A stretch of 64,000 bases of DNA from Aurelia coerulea (GCA_039566865.1 CM076948.1:17805001-17869000), one strand, 5' to 3'; shown: positions 35,085-46,778, counted from the stretch's first letter. The notes: a model not told the origin generated them from the sequence alone. Made by a program: numbers and translations.

Positions 35085-35932
35085 ACGTTTGGCAGGCCAC
35101 AATAAATCGCACACTGGACCACTTTTGAAGATTCAGTGCATAATTGTTAGCAAAAAGTGCAATTTTTTCGTTTTCAGTTTTTAAATCTAGAAGCAAGTTT
35201 CGATTTTCGTTCTCTCGAAAGCGATCAAAAACATCGTTCAAGTTATCTAAAGACTCGACATGAATGAACAAAGAGAAAACTTGTTCGTGGTGGTTTGGCA
35301 TTTAGAAATCGATTAATTGTAATCTGCTGTACGAGAGCAGTTGGTTCTATCTGGGGAGAAATGTATCATTATTTTCAATGAAAAAAGAAACGTTTTTCCT
35401 TTTGTAATTTCATTGAATTTATGCTTCGGTGCAGGTTGCGTACCTATTTCAAGGGGGTCAAAAAGACAAACAGGAAAGCGTCAGGAGGTCAACAAGAATT
35501 GGTCCTGTTGAATTTTTGATTTTGTGACGGCTTGGGGCGGCACTTTATTGCAACGATTACAGAATTTCGCAACAGGCCAAAATCGTTGAAATAAAGCTCG
35601 TGCAGAAGTTTACACTGGTCAATTTCTAAATCCCCATATCACCCCAAAAACGTTTTCTCTTTGTCAAATCATGTCGAGTCTTTAGAAAACTTGCTCGACT
35701 TTTTTCATCGTTTCCAGTGTTTTCGAGAACGCTGGCCCATGAAAATGGCGGACAACAAAGGAACATCAACAGATGGCACGTGCAAGGAATGCTGGATGAA
35801 ACAGACCCTTTAAGGTTTTGACACCAAAAAATTGCAAAAATCCTAGAATCTAATTCAGGCTTTTTGCCAAAGATTAAGTCACGAATCTTCAAAATCGGTA
35901 CAGTGTACGATTTATTGTGGCCTGCCAAACGT
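35085..35932. mobile_element. TIR element with ends ACGTTTGGCAGGCCACAATA
   Basis: 848 bp. The left end ACGTTTGGCAGGCCACAATA is exactly mirrored by TATTGTGGCCTGCCAAACGT. Weaker arm pairing continues (TTTTGAAGATTC on the left, GAATCTTCAAAA on the right). Minus-strand frames of 72 and 118 codons inside show no transposase motif. No clear target duplication was found. Confidence 0.7.
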
Positions 35933-36179
35933 GCAAAGTTTATTTTGGCGCACCCGGTTATTCTATTGCTTGATTTTATCACAAACTTTAGCTATAAGTA
36001 AGATCAGTACGATGATGTCAGGGGCGCACATTCAAATTTTGTTTGGGGGGGGGGGTGTCAACATGCTTTGGACCGACTAAATTTTTTCGGACCGACTGAA
36101 AGTTTAGCAAGCAGCGGTGTGGCCAGGGTAAAAGTGGGGGGTATTGAACGAGAGTGTCCCCAGGAAAATCTTTTGGGCA

Positions 36180-36430
36180 ACCCCTTTACTTTGGAATGCA
36201 TCTCACAATATCATGCTTGCCTTGATCGTTTTGTGACAGTTGTGCTATAAAGCAGCGCATAAGGAAAATTTTTGAAGAAAGACCTTTTAATTTGGCTAAG
36301 AATGCATCTCCCAACATCATGCTTGCCTTTAGCGACAAGGAAACCTTGATCGTTTGTGACAGTTATGCTGTAAATCAGCACACAAGGAAAATTTTTGAGA
36401 AAGATCCTTTACTTTGGCTTAGAATGTATC
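36180..36430 (+). repeat. Tandem duplication of about 125 bp
   Basis: Two adjacent imperfect copies share GAATGCATCTC, ATCATGCTTGCCTT, TGACAGTT(G/A)TGCT and AAGGAAAATTTTTGA. A further fragment (CTTTGGCTTAGAA) recurs near 36885. Shortly before it, GGACCGACT-rich sequence follows a poly-G run (36045-36056). Confidence 0.7.
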
Positions 36431-37194
36431 ACGGACTTGGAGTTTGAAGTATTTTGGGCGTAATCTTAAGTACAACGACTTCTTCACGGCCAAGCCTAGC
36501 AAAAGCGACTTGTTTTGGTGTGTTTGTCCTCTAAGAAGGTTTTCCCTTATGATCATAGTGTCAGCAGTGTTAGATTTTGGTATAAGCGTATACCACCTTT
36601 GATGGATAATATTTGTAACCCATGTCTCCTTTATTTTTTGGGATTCATACACAAGTGTATGTTTTCCAACGCCACATAACTACCACCACCGGCACCCCAG
36701 TGCCAGATTGGAAATTTTGAGTATTTGTAACAGTATTGTTCCTTGGGACAATCTTTGCACAACGACCACCTTTCATTTTGTGTTAGACCGCTTTTTACAA
36801 GCCAATGATTGCTTGCCCCTAAAAATGGAAGCCTGGACAATTTTGCAATGCATCTAAGAAATTTTTTTAAATGCCATCCTCTGCTTTGGCTTAGAACGAC
36901 TCTCCCAGTTATTGTCATGCATTTCTTGTGAACATTTTAGCTGTCGTCATGGGTCGACCTTTGCTCAAAAAATTCAAAATCGGACTAACTTTGATTCAAA
37001 CTATCGTGGACCTTTCGAGCTTTGTCGTGGTGGTCGGTCCATGAAAAAGTCGGTCTACGAAGTCGGTCCATCCAATTTTGTCGTGGACCGACTTTTGAGA
37101 AAATTTTTGGACCGACTGAGAAATTATTGGGGGGGGGGTGGACTTTTCAAACAAATCTAATGCTATTGCATCTCCGATTTCATTTTGCACAGAG
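36431..37194. other. Intron sequence upstream of the CRD exon
   Basis: No gene recognised. The 3' part (36990-37140) carries repeated GACCGACT(T/G) motifs and a run of G (37129-37138). The polypyrimidine-poor acceptor ATTTCATTTTGCACAGAG precedes exon 2. Confidence 0.45.
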
Positions 37195-37767
37195 GTGACT
37201 GCAACGACTTACCAAACAAAGAGACATGGGTTGACAATGATTGTCCAAGGTATCAATATGCAAAACATGGCACTTGTTTCGATATAATTGGTAATGGAAG
37301 AATTTACATGAACAAAGCAACTCAAGTCAGCGTAGAAAGAAAACTCAATGCCACTTTTCAACAGCTTCTGACTCTTATTTCTTGGCTGCAAGATTGGACT
37401 TTAGATGATGTTGTACAATTTGCGGATGTTACACGCAAAACACTCACACCTTTACAGAAACAGGCAATAAAATATTTCATTGGGCATCCTGAAAAAATGA
37501 CAGTTTGCTCCGAGAAGGCAAGGAAAGCATTTTGCCTCTATCACTTCCCAACATGCATTACCTACAAATTCAACAACATAGTATCTGTTAGGAAGAAGCT
37601 TCTGTGTCGTGACGCTTGCTTGAAGCTCAAACAAGAAATATGCGTGGAAGCATACAAACTGTTGTCAGTTTTTGATCAAGATATAATGCAAATGTACGCA
37701 CTTGATTGCAATGTGTTGCCGAAAAAGAGCTCTGATAAATGTATCCAGCCAGCTTTCTTGATTCCAG
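37195..37767 (+). CDS. Exon 2: ROR/Frizzled-type cysteine-rich domain
   Basis: 573 nt, phase 1 at both ends. It encodes 191 residues with 11 cysteines. The order is C-x10-C, a NG-IY segment, a long insertion rich in Leu/Gln, then VCSEKARKAFC, FPTC, LLCRDACLKLKQEIC, LDCNVLP and DKC. The pattern FP-C...LCRDAC...LK-x3-C...LP...C is the CRD of ROR/Frizzled proteins, a disulfide-rich extracellular fold that binds Wnt or lipid ligands in characterised members. A glycosylation site N-A-T falls near residue 74. The start is set by the AG at 37193-37194, the only nearby acceptor that keeps phase 1; an AG two bases earlier would give phase 2. Confidence 0.85.
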
Positions 37768-38719
37768 GTAATAGTTTAATCAAATTTCATGTCTACCTGT
37801 ATTTTTGTGATGAGATACATTTACATTGGAAGATGAATTCTGTCTTTGCAACATTCAGCTAATCATTTTGAGTCCTATGAGCGCGTTGGGAATGGGTTGT
37901 AGTGATCACTATGTCTCAATCTCAGAAGTCTAGCTGAGACATTCTGTTAAGGAAAGATGGTTTACCATCATTTTTCGCTTTTTTGCTTGAAAAACATTGT
38001 GAGTGGAAGAAAAGTGGTAAAATGCTGCATTAAAGCTACACATCGTTCAGAAGAAACTAAGAGCTGACAATGGTAGTGATAGCTTCTTAGAGTCACCAGC
38101 TTGTAAGTTCTGAAAATTTCACGACTGTTCTTAAGGTTATCGGAGAATAGAGTATCTTATATGGAATGTAGTATACGTGTAGTGTTTAATCAACGAGTAA
38201 CAAAGTGTCCATAAATGATTGAACTCAATTTACAAGTTTGCTGTGGAGGAGCATGACTTCTGGCCAAAACTATCGAGCCAGCCTGCATATGCATTTTTAG
38301 TGTAATCCAGTTGAGCGGATGTGGCTAGTTTATCACTCTCCTTTGTTTTAGGTCCGTTTTTCATGTAGATTCTGAAAAATGCTGTTATTTCAACAAAATG
38401 TGCCATTTAATTGTGACGTGACGATGAAGTTTGCAGAAAACTTGGAAATATTGGCAGTCAAGTCAGCGGCTGCATCTACCCGTGTGGGCATGGTATGAAG
38501 CTCTAGTCTACACACTTAGATGCAGAATGTTTTTTCTACAGCATATCCAAAATACGCTAAAATCCACTTGAAAGAAATGATTTTAGAAAAGGCTTTATAA
38601 GATGCACTGGTAGCTTTGTGCTTGAATCCGTAAAGTGTACTCAGATTCTAACAATCTTAACACAAACTCAGATATAATGATGAGCATGATCATGATGAGA
38701 TCTCGTGTTCTCCATTTTG
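37768..38719. other. Intron 2 sequence
   Basis: Begins with the donor GTAATAG. No coding segment or named repeat was found before the LINE remnant at 38720. Confidence 0.4.
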
Positions 38720-38935
38720 TACTGAATACGATACATTATAACGCAAACTTCGCCATTGTTCTCTGTCCATTACAATGGCATTTATAGAGTCCCAAAATGG
38801 TAACCCAGTCCAGGTCTAGATGTAATCTATCCAGCGACGTTTTGGTCTTCCTCGGTTCCTTGTACCATTGGCGCGGCCTTCTAGGATGGATTTCGATAGT
38901 CCCACTGATGACTGTTTTATATGGCCAAAAACAAA
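38720..38935 (-). pseudogene. LINE polymerase C-terminal relic
   Basis: The minus-strand translation contains GRANGTRNRGRPKRRWIDYI, a stop, then TWTGLPFWDSINAIVMD and REQWRSLRYNV. The RGRPKRRWIDDIK-TW-G module followed by DREQWR is the usual C-terminal tail of many invertebrate LINE polymerases. It is the same family as the relic at 18640-18990 but opposite in strand. One stop codon interrupts it and the rest of the element is absent. Confidence 0.8.
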
Positions 38936-40587
38936 TGATTTTTAGCGCATTTTAGATATGTTTTAGAAAGAAAATTCTGCATCGAATTGTGTAAGCTAGA
39001 GCTCTGCGCTGTGCCGGTACGGGTAAACAAGGCTGCTGAATTACCCTGAGTGCAATAGCCGAAAATTTAGATTTATAAAAATTGAAACAAGGAAGAATTT
39101 ATGATTTTGATTCCTTAGTTTTTGGCTCTGGTGACCAGGCTACTGCTGATTTTACTGCCAATATTTTCAAGCTTTCTATAAAAGTCGTTGCCCATAATTT
39201 CGCAAAACAACATCAATTTTGGGAGTCTACATGAAAAATGGACCTATAGCAATGAAGAGTGATAATTAGCCAAATAAGTTGTACTAGATAACAGTAAAAA
39301 TGTATTGGTTAAGGGTTACGCAGGGTGGGATGCAGGTTGTACAGATATTTTGGCAGGCAGTATCTTTTCATTTTCCTTTTCATTTTTCTGACATTTCTAG
39401 AAAGTTAAAATTAGAATCCATTCCAAATTTAGACCATCATACGTGCAAGTGAACTGTAAAACTGATTGCAAAACATTTTCAACTGATTCTAGTTGCAGTT
39501 GATTCCACAGTTGCTTTGAAACTGATTGTAAGCATATGTTGCAAAGCAGTTCCAGCCAAGGTCGCTTACTTTTTAAAACAGGAACAAGGAAATAGAATTT
39601 TATTGAAGCCACGGAAATAAAGATAGATCAGCACTGCATTCAATCATTCCTACCAAGGTCCATCCTGGAATGTCAATATACTTCAATTCCATGCACCGTT
39701 TCTCCAACAAAATCTCGTCAAAGTGAACTTTAAACTCTAAAAAAATCGGAAACGAAGAGCGAAATCTCTGACAAAAGCCTCTCGGGGAATGCTCTCCTCT
39801 ATCAGTTCCTGTCCCTATTTGCTTCCGCTTTGTTTGTAAGTGGGCTGTTATAAAAAATGAGTATAAATTTGAAACGTTTTAGTCCCTCGCTAGCTCCATA
39901 TTTGTACAGGATCTTGTAAGGATATATTTCAATCACCGAAAAACATAGAAGTTGCACTTTGAAAGCCTGGTTCAGTGTATATAAAGTGTACATATATAAC
40001 CAAACGTCACTAAAAAATGATTCGTTGTCGCGTCAAAGAAATCGGTTACCACCCACCTTCGTTTCATGAAAGAAAGGTCGAGGGTTGTGCAGCAACAAGA
40101 CAGTCTATTATGTCATATCAGAGTAACATAACCCCAATCTTTGTCGAAATGTCTGAGTAAGAACAATATTTAACTTTCATTTTTTCAACAAATTCATTGT
40201 TGGAAATAAATGCGGAAACATATTGCTATGATTTGTAATGTAATTGCTGATTTTGCAAGATGACGTGATATGAAATCTTCATCACGAGTTTAGCGATCAA
40301 TGTCTAGGACCAACAATTCCACCATATACTTTCAGTTTCCATCCATTGATTTGATACCAATTCCAAGCACATGAATCTTTTTCATTCGGAAAATTCACAT
40401 TTTTAAAAGTGCAATCATCAAAAGAAAATCTTTTCAGATGGATGGTTAACAAGCGAGTAATTTCAGAAAAATACACGCCGTTTGAAGGTTTGCTGTTTTT
40501 TGCTGTTTTTTTATCATCATCAAAACAATTGAAATGCAAATGAGATTACTCGTTACTGTGCCATCCATCCAAAGCAGGAAAGGACAT
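38936..40587. other. Intron 2 sequence, no gene recognised
   Basis: Several minus-strand frames of 60-80 codons (39397-39612, 39802-39993, 40297-40539) show no features of known families. No repeats were recognised here. Confidence 0.4.
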
Positions 40588-40638
40588 ACCCTGGGAACCA
40601 GACTCTCTATGTTAGAGGGTCTGGTACCCAGGGTATCA
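40588..40638. repeat. Palindrome with TACCCTGGGTACCAGA-type arms
   Basis: About 50 bp: ATACCCTGGGAACCAGACTC and the inverse GGTCTGGTACCCAGGGTAT. The same arms, further apart, bound 42346-42490, so this is a minimal copy of a foldback family. Confidence 0.6.
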
Positions 40639-40683
40639 ATATCATAGCAGCAAGACTGGCCTTAAATATCTTGTCATGGAACA

Positions 40684-40932
40684 AGCATAGGAATCATTCG
40701 TCGTACATAGCCGATTGCTCTTGGCCCATGGTCGAAACCGCCAAAGCCTCATTTTCACGGACCAATCAGACGGCTAAAAAGCGAAGGAGACAAAAGAAAC
40801 CCGTGAAGATTTTCCTAAATTTTACCTACCTTCATAAAACGCAACCAGGACAAAAAACTGCTTGAGATTTCCCGAATTTTTTTAAAGCAATCTACTCTCC
40901 AGATGTTTGGAAGTAAGAGTTTGGATGCATCT
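40684..40932 (+). mobile_element. Solo arm of the Mutator-like foldback
   Basis: Begins AGCATAGGAATCATTCGTCG and matches the arms of the complete element at 52970-54934. Importantly, it carries the uninterrupted site (CCCGAATTTTTTTAAAGCAA near 40871-40890) in which the other copy received a TTAA-flanked insertion. A 64-codon frame over it is accidental. Confidence 0.8.
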
Positions 40933-41089
40933 TGGAATGTCATCCACAGGGTCTTTTCTGAAAATCAAATTTGGCCCAAGTAGAAAGCATGGATCCACTA
41001 CCGTAATTGAATTGATTGAGAATTTTTACGTAAATTGAACTGTTCTGTTGGTTCGACTCGGGGTGCAACTACTTCACTGTGGACGAATC

Positions 41090-41245
41090 ACGCCCGTCGG
41101 AACGAAATTCACATTGGGGGGGGGGGGGGGCTGAAACTCGATGCGAGCCTAGCGAGCAAAATTGGGGTCCGGGGGCTGGCCCTCGGGAAAATTTTCCATG
41201 ACCAGGCCCTTTAGATCGTTGGAAAGGGCCCCATTTTTGATGAAT
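41090..41245 (+). repeat. Dispersed repeat CGTCGGAACGAAATTC, copy 1
   Basis: Starts with CCGTCGGAACGAAATTCAC and a run of G, then GCTGAA(A/G)CT(C/T)GATGCGAG and GGGGGTCCGGGGGC-CCCTCGGGAAAATTTT. The same order occurs inverted at 60760-60975, and its start recurs at 56217. Confidence 0.7.
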
Positions 41246-41545
41246 TTGCGTGTTAAAAGCACTGGATCATGACTGATGGAGTTCTTTCCGCAAAAATTAT
41301 GAAAATATTACTTCAATTTCACTATCAAAAGTGATGGGTTAATAAGTTTGGTAACTTCCTCGACTGCAGATATAAATTTTAATCTTCATTTTCAACGGTT
41401 TGGCTTTTTGGCTTTCACAGCCTTTTTCACGAACAAAAGTGAACGAAATTCGGCAAATTATTTCCTCTTCTGACGGGCCTGGGACCAATGGTTTCCGTTT
41501 GGATGATATTTGATTTCAGACAATCTGAAAATATAGCATGCCCTC

Positions 41546-42156
41546 AAAGGAGGGGGGGATCACTGGGGTTTTGCGGATAGCGGATATCGGGCTATTTGGG
41601 TACGGAAATGCGGAAATCAATCATCACTTCTGTGGATTGCGGTGCGACCTCTACGAGGGAGGAAAAATTGAAGGGAAAAGAAATTTCCTTTCCCTTCAAT
41701 TTTTCCTCCTTCGTAGAGGTCGCACCGCAGACTGACTACATTTCTGTGGATTGCGGATATCGGCTGCATTTTCGCGGAGTGCAGATATTTGTGGAAAAAT
41801 GATAATACTTGCTAACAATGGCAGATACGATGCTAATTCCTTCAAAATGTTGCATAATATCCACTTAGATGCACTAAATCAAACGAAAAGAAAGCATATC
41901 ACAAAGATCTGAAGATAACATCAGCAACAACAACAAAATTTTGGCGTGAAACGATCACCCATGACAGCAAAACTGCTTGCGTGTGTGATCGGTTATGTGC
42001 AAAATATAAAGAAAATAGCTTTTGTTGAATGGAGGACTTTGCTCATAGACCCTGAGGGACAGCAGAAATGACCAATCTCTGTTTGCAGATTTGAGGAAAT
42101 AGGGCAAAAAAAATGCGGAAATGCGGAATTGCATACTTCCCAGTGATCCCCCTTTA
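41546..42156. mobile_element. TIR element AAAGGAGGGGGGATCACTGG
   Basis: 611 bp. The left end AAAGGAGGGGGGATCACTGG is mirrored by CCCAGTGATCCCCCTTTA. It contains repeated GCGGATATCGG phrases and the long perfect hairpin at 41638-41729. No transposase frame is present. Confidence 0.65.
41638..41729. repeat. 92-bp near-perfect hairpin with no loop
   Basis: Arms of 46 nt: TGCGGTGCGACCTCTACGA on the left and its inverse on the right, with GAGGAAAAATTGAAGGGAAA inside, meeting at AAATTT. I count two mismatches. A transcript would form an almost perfect double-stranded RNA of about 46 bp. Confidence 0.85.
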
Positions 42157-42345
42157 CTGTATTGATATTTTTCTACATCAAATGACTTTTGATACATTTT
42201 CGAGGTTGGTCTCTCGTACGAGATATCGATTACTGCTCTCTACTGCCCTACATCCCTCCAGGAAATTAGGTAACAGGAAGTTTTAGATTTCCCGTACAAT
42301 CAATTTGGCCAGCCATGAACATGCAATGATTAGCATGGTTCATAT

Positions 42346-42490
42346 CTTGGGTACCAGAGCCAAAAAATAATAGAATAAAAAATTTAAAAAAAATAAACAG
42401 GAAAGAAAGTCCTCCTTTCTTCCGTCTCCCTTACTTTTCCAAATTTTCAATTTCCTTCTGATTTTAAGGCTCTGGTACCCAGGGTACATG
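42346..42490. mobile_element. Small foldback, GGGTACCAGAGCC ends
   Basis: CTTGGGTACCAGAGCC at the left pairs with GGCTCTGGTACCCAGGG at the right, around an A/T- and pyrimidine-rich core. It is a longer member of the palindrome family at 40588-40638. Confidence 0.65.
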
Positions 42491-42644
42491 GTTCAGTGAA
42501 ATTCGGTTGTATTGCTCATACATAAGATTGCACAGGATGCTTGTTGAGAACTATTCTTACCAGCTGAGTTAGAAAAAAGGTCCAACTAGAAGCCTTTTTG
42601 TATTTTGAGCAGCTTATGATGCAACTTTTATGAAAACTGCTTGC

Positions 42645-42820
42645 AATAGACCATTTAGCTATTCTACAAAAGAGTCTGGAAAGACTGATATTTAAAACGA
42701 AATTTATACGCAGGGTTCGACTTAGTGCCGTTGGAGCTTCCATACTGTTGCTCACATTCTAGAAATCTACAAAATGCTGCAGATATCATTCGATTTTTTA
42801 GAATAGCCAAAGGGTCTATT
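42645..42820. mobile_element. TAGACC-family MITE
   Basis: 176 bp with TIR AATAGACC and GGTCTATT. It shares TTTAGCTATTCTACAAAAGA and GTTGGAGCTTC with the copies at 34110 and 49663. Confidence 0.7.
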
Positions 42821-42896
42821 AAGAATCCGAAGGACCAATTTATTGCATAAATTGTTTTCTCCTAGTATCTTTAGAATAAGAACCTGTTTCAGCTTA

Positions 42897-42972
42897 GCTC
42901 TCAACTCCCTTTTTGCCTTTTTGCTCTTTTGCCTATTTTTGCCTTTTTGCATTTTTGCCTTTTTGCCTTTTT
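42897..42972 (+). repeat. TTTTTGCC simple repeat
   Basis: Repeated TTTTTGCC/TTTTTGCA units, pyrimidine-rich, ahead of the piggyBac-like element. Confidence 0.75.
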
Positions 42973-43047
42973 TCTACGAAAAGTATGCAAGATTTTGAGT
43001 TTCTGAAAGAATAGTTTCCAACTCCCTTTTTTATTTTATTGCTTTAA

Positions 43048-43923
43048 CCCTATCCAGACTAGGGGGGGGGGGGGGGACACAAAATGCCCTCCCCTAGTAA
43101 ACTTTTCCACACAGTTCGTCGAGTAACTCTAGAATAGTCTAGCCTTTTTTGTGACTTTTAGTTTCTATCTATGAGACATCTTCTCATGTCAATTTCAAAA
43201 ATTTTGACACTGATTCCGGAGGTCAACACATGACTTTAAATTGAGTGCTCCGCAAAATAAATACCGTTTAAGTCATAGCTTTGGAACCACTGGCTCTATG
43301 ACAATGAGACAAACATTGTTGAACTCGTCTTGAAACAAGCTTTCATTTGATATAGAGTTTATTGATTTTTGATGACGTCATCAACAATTGGTTGTTGCGC
43401 ATGCGTACTGATGAAAAACCATGTTATGCTTCATTTTTAGAAAAATGAGTGACATAAAATGATGCAGCAGGTCTTTTTATGTATAGTTAGCATTTTTTGC
43501 TATTTTAAAAGTAATTTATAATCAGTTTTAGACAAAAATCGCTCTTTTTTTCGTACAAAATAAATAAATGCTGACATCAGCAAAGTATTAGTGTTACAAA
43601 GCAAAAATTTCAAAATAAGAATAACAATGATATAATCCTTCTATGTTTCAAATATCACATCGATATATTTTATCAATTTGGAGATACAATGCGACAAAGT
43701 ACATGTGGTTTTACACCCAAATTAGAAACATTTGCTGACGTCAGCACTTAATCACGTGACATAAACAAAAACAAATCACATCATCTTGTTTACCTTATCA
43801 TGTTTGTTACTTGTGCCAAGTTTCAAGTCTCTAGCACTTATGATTCTATGAAAAACCAGGGGGCACTTTGTGCCCCCCACCCCTAGTCTCCCCAGAGTTT
43901 CAAAAAGCCTAGTCAGGATAGGG
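43048..43923. mobile_element. piggyBac-like MITE with TTAA duplication
   Basis: 876 bp. The left end CCCTATCCAGACTAGG and the inverse of the right end, CCCTATCCTGACTAGG, match, with TTAA on both sides (43044-43047 and 43924-43927). CCCT-starting ends with TTAA targets are typical of piggyBac. Poly-G/poly-C tracts lie just inside the ends. It sits only 25 bp upstream of host exon 3. Confidence 0.8.
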
Positions 43924-43952
43924 TTAACTATTTCCTTTTTATCTACATTCAG

Positions 43953-44126
43953 ATCCAACTGTGCACACCACGGCAAATTCATCAGTGACAACTTCTTCAA
44001 AGATATATACATCAAATGATGGTAGTACAGCTAAAAGCGCAGTTCTTCCAACAACTGAAATTCGATCAAATGCAACATCCACAACGAAAAGAATCACAAC
44101 AATTAATAAGACACTTCAAACAACAG
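43953..44126 (+). CDS. Exon 3: Ser/Thr-rich stalk, repeat 1
   Basis: 174 nt, phase 1 at both ends, bounded by TTTTTATCTACATTCAG and CAACAG before GTAAAC. It encodes 58 residues, roughly half of them Ser or Thr (for example TTANSSVTTSS), with several N-x-S/T sites. This is a mucin-like, probably heavily O-glycosylated spacer between the CRD and the membrane. Its second half (ATSTTKRITTINKTLQTTG) is clearly homologous to the end of exon 4 (ASSTTKFISTTNRTCQTTG), so the two arose by exon duplication. A TTAA element ends just before its acceptor. Confidence 0.75.
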
Positions 44127-44289
44127 GTAAACATTCATCGATTAAGGGGAAAATGCATGACCTGTTTAGTCTCGTTGCCAGAGCGTTACTATTTTGTGTG
44201 TATATTCGCTGGTGGGCGAACCAAGTTTTCTGATTTTGGGTAAAGCAGAAGCATCATTAGGCACTGTTTGTAACGATTCTTGCCGCCCA

Positions 44290-44570
44290 ATTTTAGAGTT
44301 TGTGCAACCTTTTGCTCAGCTTCTGAATCAATTAAAGAAATTCACAAGACAGTTCCTTCGATTTATCCTTCTTCTTTTGAGGTAGACTCTTTAGTTCCAT
44401 TAAACACTCATTTCGAATGTGCAAGGCGAGAGTTGCATCTACTGGTGTAAGGCAACTTTGCAGCTTTGCAGCTGTCTGTGTTTTGAGTTACTGGTTGAGA
44501 GAATGTTCATTGTCTTCAAATCGCCAGTCACTTTTAATTGCAGAACTGATGCTTTTGGGTTTCAAAATTT
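44290..44570 (+). mobile_element. Diverged foldback arm in intron 3
   Basis: Resembles the right arm of the foldback at 22905-24210: GCTCAGCTTCTGAATCAATTA, CTTCTTCTTTTGAGGTAGAC and TTGAGTTACTGGTTGAGAGA have counterparts in the same order. Only this arm is present. Confidence 0.5.
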
Positions 44571-44614
44571 ATCCATGTTACCCGCTGCATCATTATTTCT
44601 AAATACAGGTTCAG

Positions 44615-44779
44615 ATCCACCTACGACAACACGCTCGTCAGCAAAGCTTGTGAAAACATCCACATCAAAACATGAGAGCACAACGAAAAGCACAGCAACC
44701 ATAGCAACTGAAAGTCCATCGACTGCAAGTTCTACAACGAAGTTCATATCGACTACAAACAGGACCTGTCAAACAACAG
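44615..44779 (+). CDS. Exon 4: Ser/Thr-rich stalk, repeat 2
   Basis: 165 nt, phase 1 at both ends, ending CAACAG before GTGAAT. It encodes 55 residues rich in Thr/Ser (for example DPPTTTRSSAKLVKTSTS), paralogous to exon 3. The start after TTCAG (44614) mirrors exon 3, which also begins with the codon remainder AT-CCA. An alternative AG six bases upstream would add two residues in frame. One cysteine appears near its end where exon 3 has Leu. Role inferred: extended glycosylated stalk. Confidence 0.7.
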
Positions 44780-45107
44780 GTGAATATATCTTTCAGGTAA
44801 TCCAATGAAGGGCCAAACATTATATAATAACCTTGAAAATGTAGGAATAAATAAATAAAGATCTTTAGATATTTTTAGATACAAAAACGAAAAACTTTAG
44901 TTTTGTGAGGTCTTTGCAAAATGGGGAGAGATGGTGCAAGGTCTTGTTGGAGCACAAGTAGTATTGATCGTTGATCTTGTTAAGCAAGACCGCTGTCATT
45001 TAATCAAAGGTCCATTGGCAATCTGGAGGTTCTATGAGAATGACATTGTGAAGAAAATGTTTCATTTGAAAGCATAAAACTTGTGCCAAAGCGTCAATCA
45101 GGGTACC

Positions 45108-45401
<294 letters not shown>

Positions 45402-45403
<2 letters not shown>

Positions 45404-46691
45404 ACCTGGTTCCGAGGGCCAGTTTCCTACGTCAGTACTGACCCTGGTACCGGGTAGGTCAAATTCGCAATTTGATTGGCTATTTGATAACAAAGGCCTC
45501 ATTAATTATTCCAAATTCCAAAGACTTATTGCTTGGCAGAAAATCAGTCAACTTTGGGTCGCTGTCACGGGAAAACGCGACAAAAAATTGAAAAACCGAA
45601 TTTTGGTATACCTTAAACGTCATAATGTGCCCCAGTTCAAGGGGGTTTGAACCCCATCCGTCTGCGCTTACGGGAGAAATTTGCCATATTTGGTGATTTT
45701 GGGGCCCATCCCTATTGATTCCCATTCAAAAATGGCCTCCATTTCATCCCTATTTTCAAAAATTCAGTAGCAATCATGGGGGGGATGAAGGTTTGACTGG
45801 AGGTGAAAGACCACGGCGCATTAGAATTTTGGGGTTTCATGAAGTTTTGGGTCGTTATGACGTCATAAAAGGGGGTTGAAAAAAAATGTTACGATTTTCT
45901 GACCCGAGGTTACTTTTGGACTTGATGCTAGATGGTTATTAGCCTGATTTCAAAATGGTAAAAAGTTTACAAGAGACTACTTGTCTGCGAGTCTAATAAT
46001 GCCATTTGGGGTTCAATATCGCCCTCAGGGGCTGCGCGCGGGCGCCGCACAAATGGGGTAAAATTTTGGCCTACCCCATTTTGGGCCGTAACTCCATTTT
46101 GCGAGGAGAAAACGGCTTCGGCATGCCAAAAATCGACGGGAAACCGTATTCTTTCACTATAACACTTTTAACCTTGAACTTATCTCCAAAATTCGCAAAA
46201 TAACGACCCTTTCTTTTTTCAAAGCTGTGGGGGAAATTCTCGAAAATTTCCACTTAGGCCCTTTTTCCACCCAAACGGATCGTGCTCGTTTTCCTATTAA
46301 ATGCACTTGCAAACGCCGGATTAATGATTAAATACCTTAAAAAGGGTTGAAATAACGTCCTCCAAAGGTTTGTTTTCAGTATTTCGAATCATCTACTGCA
46401 TTATTAGCATTAGAGGAACGGCCATTTTTCGTCGCATTTTCATACTTTTTCCTCAATGTTTCGGACTTATTACATGGTATGTTATGGATCAAACTCAGCT
46501 GACATTGTATCAAATCTGGGTCAAATCTGTCAAACTCAGTTTCCATATGAAGACAAGAGAGTTCTGTAATAAACTGCAGCTGATAATTTATGCAAAACAA
46601 AATGGCGTCAAATATACCACAATTTTGGCAACCGGTACCATGGCCCAAATAGGTTGGCGTAGACTCCTTTTGGGGCATGGGGACGAGGTTG
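45402..46691. other. Intron 4 sequence between two ATC arrays
   Basis: No gene or named element recognised. A GC-richer patch near 46010-46140 contains CGCGCGGGCGCCGCAC. Reading frames here match nothing known. Confidence 0.4.

Positions 46692-46778
<87 letters not shown>

Larger units (their letters stand above)
26956..37194. other. Intron 1 of the host gene (about 10.2 kb)
   Basis: Filled with separate insertions: hAT-like MITEs (27334-27635, 27958-28389), a long foldback (29076-30022), the hammerhead/tRNA-like array (30303-31257), a mariner-like element (31590-32379), TACAGTAAA MITEs (32441-32602, 33100-33230), a TAGACC MITE (34110-34288) and another foldback (35085-35932). Short tandem repeats GCAGGTTGGTAAAAC and CACGGGGCAAT(T/C)GTA lie at 34470-34605. 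Stretches rich in the motif GGACCGACT lie at 36070-36105 and 36990-37110. Confidence 0.6.
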
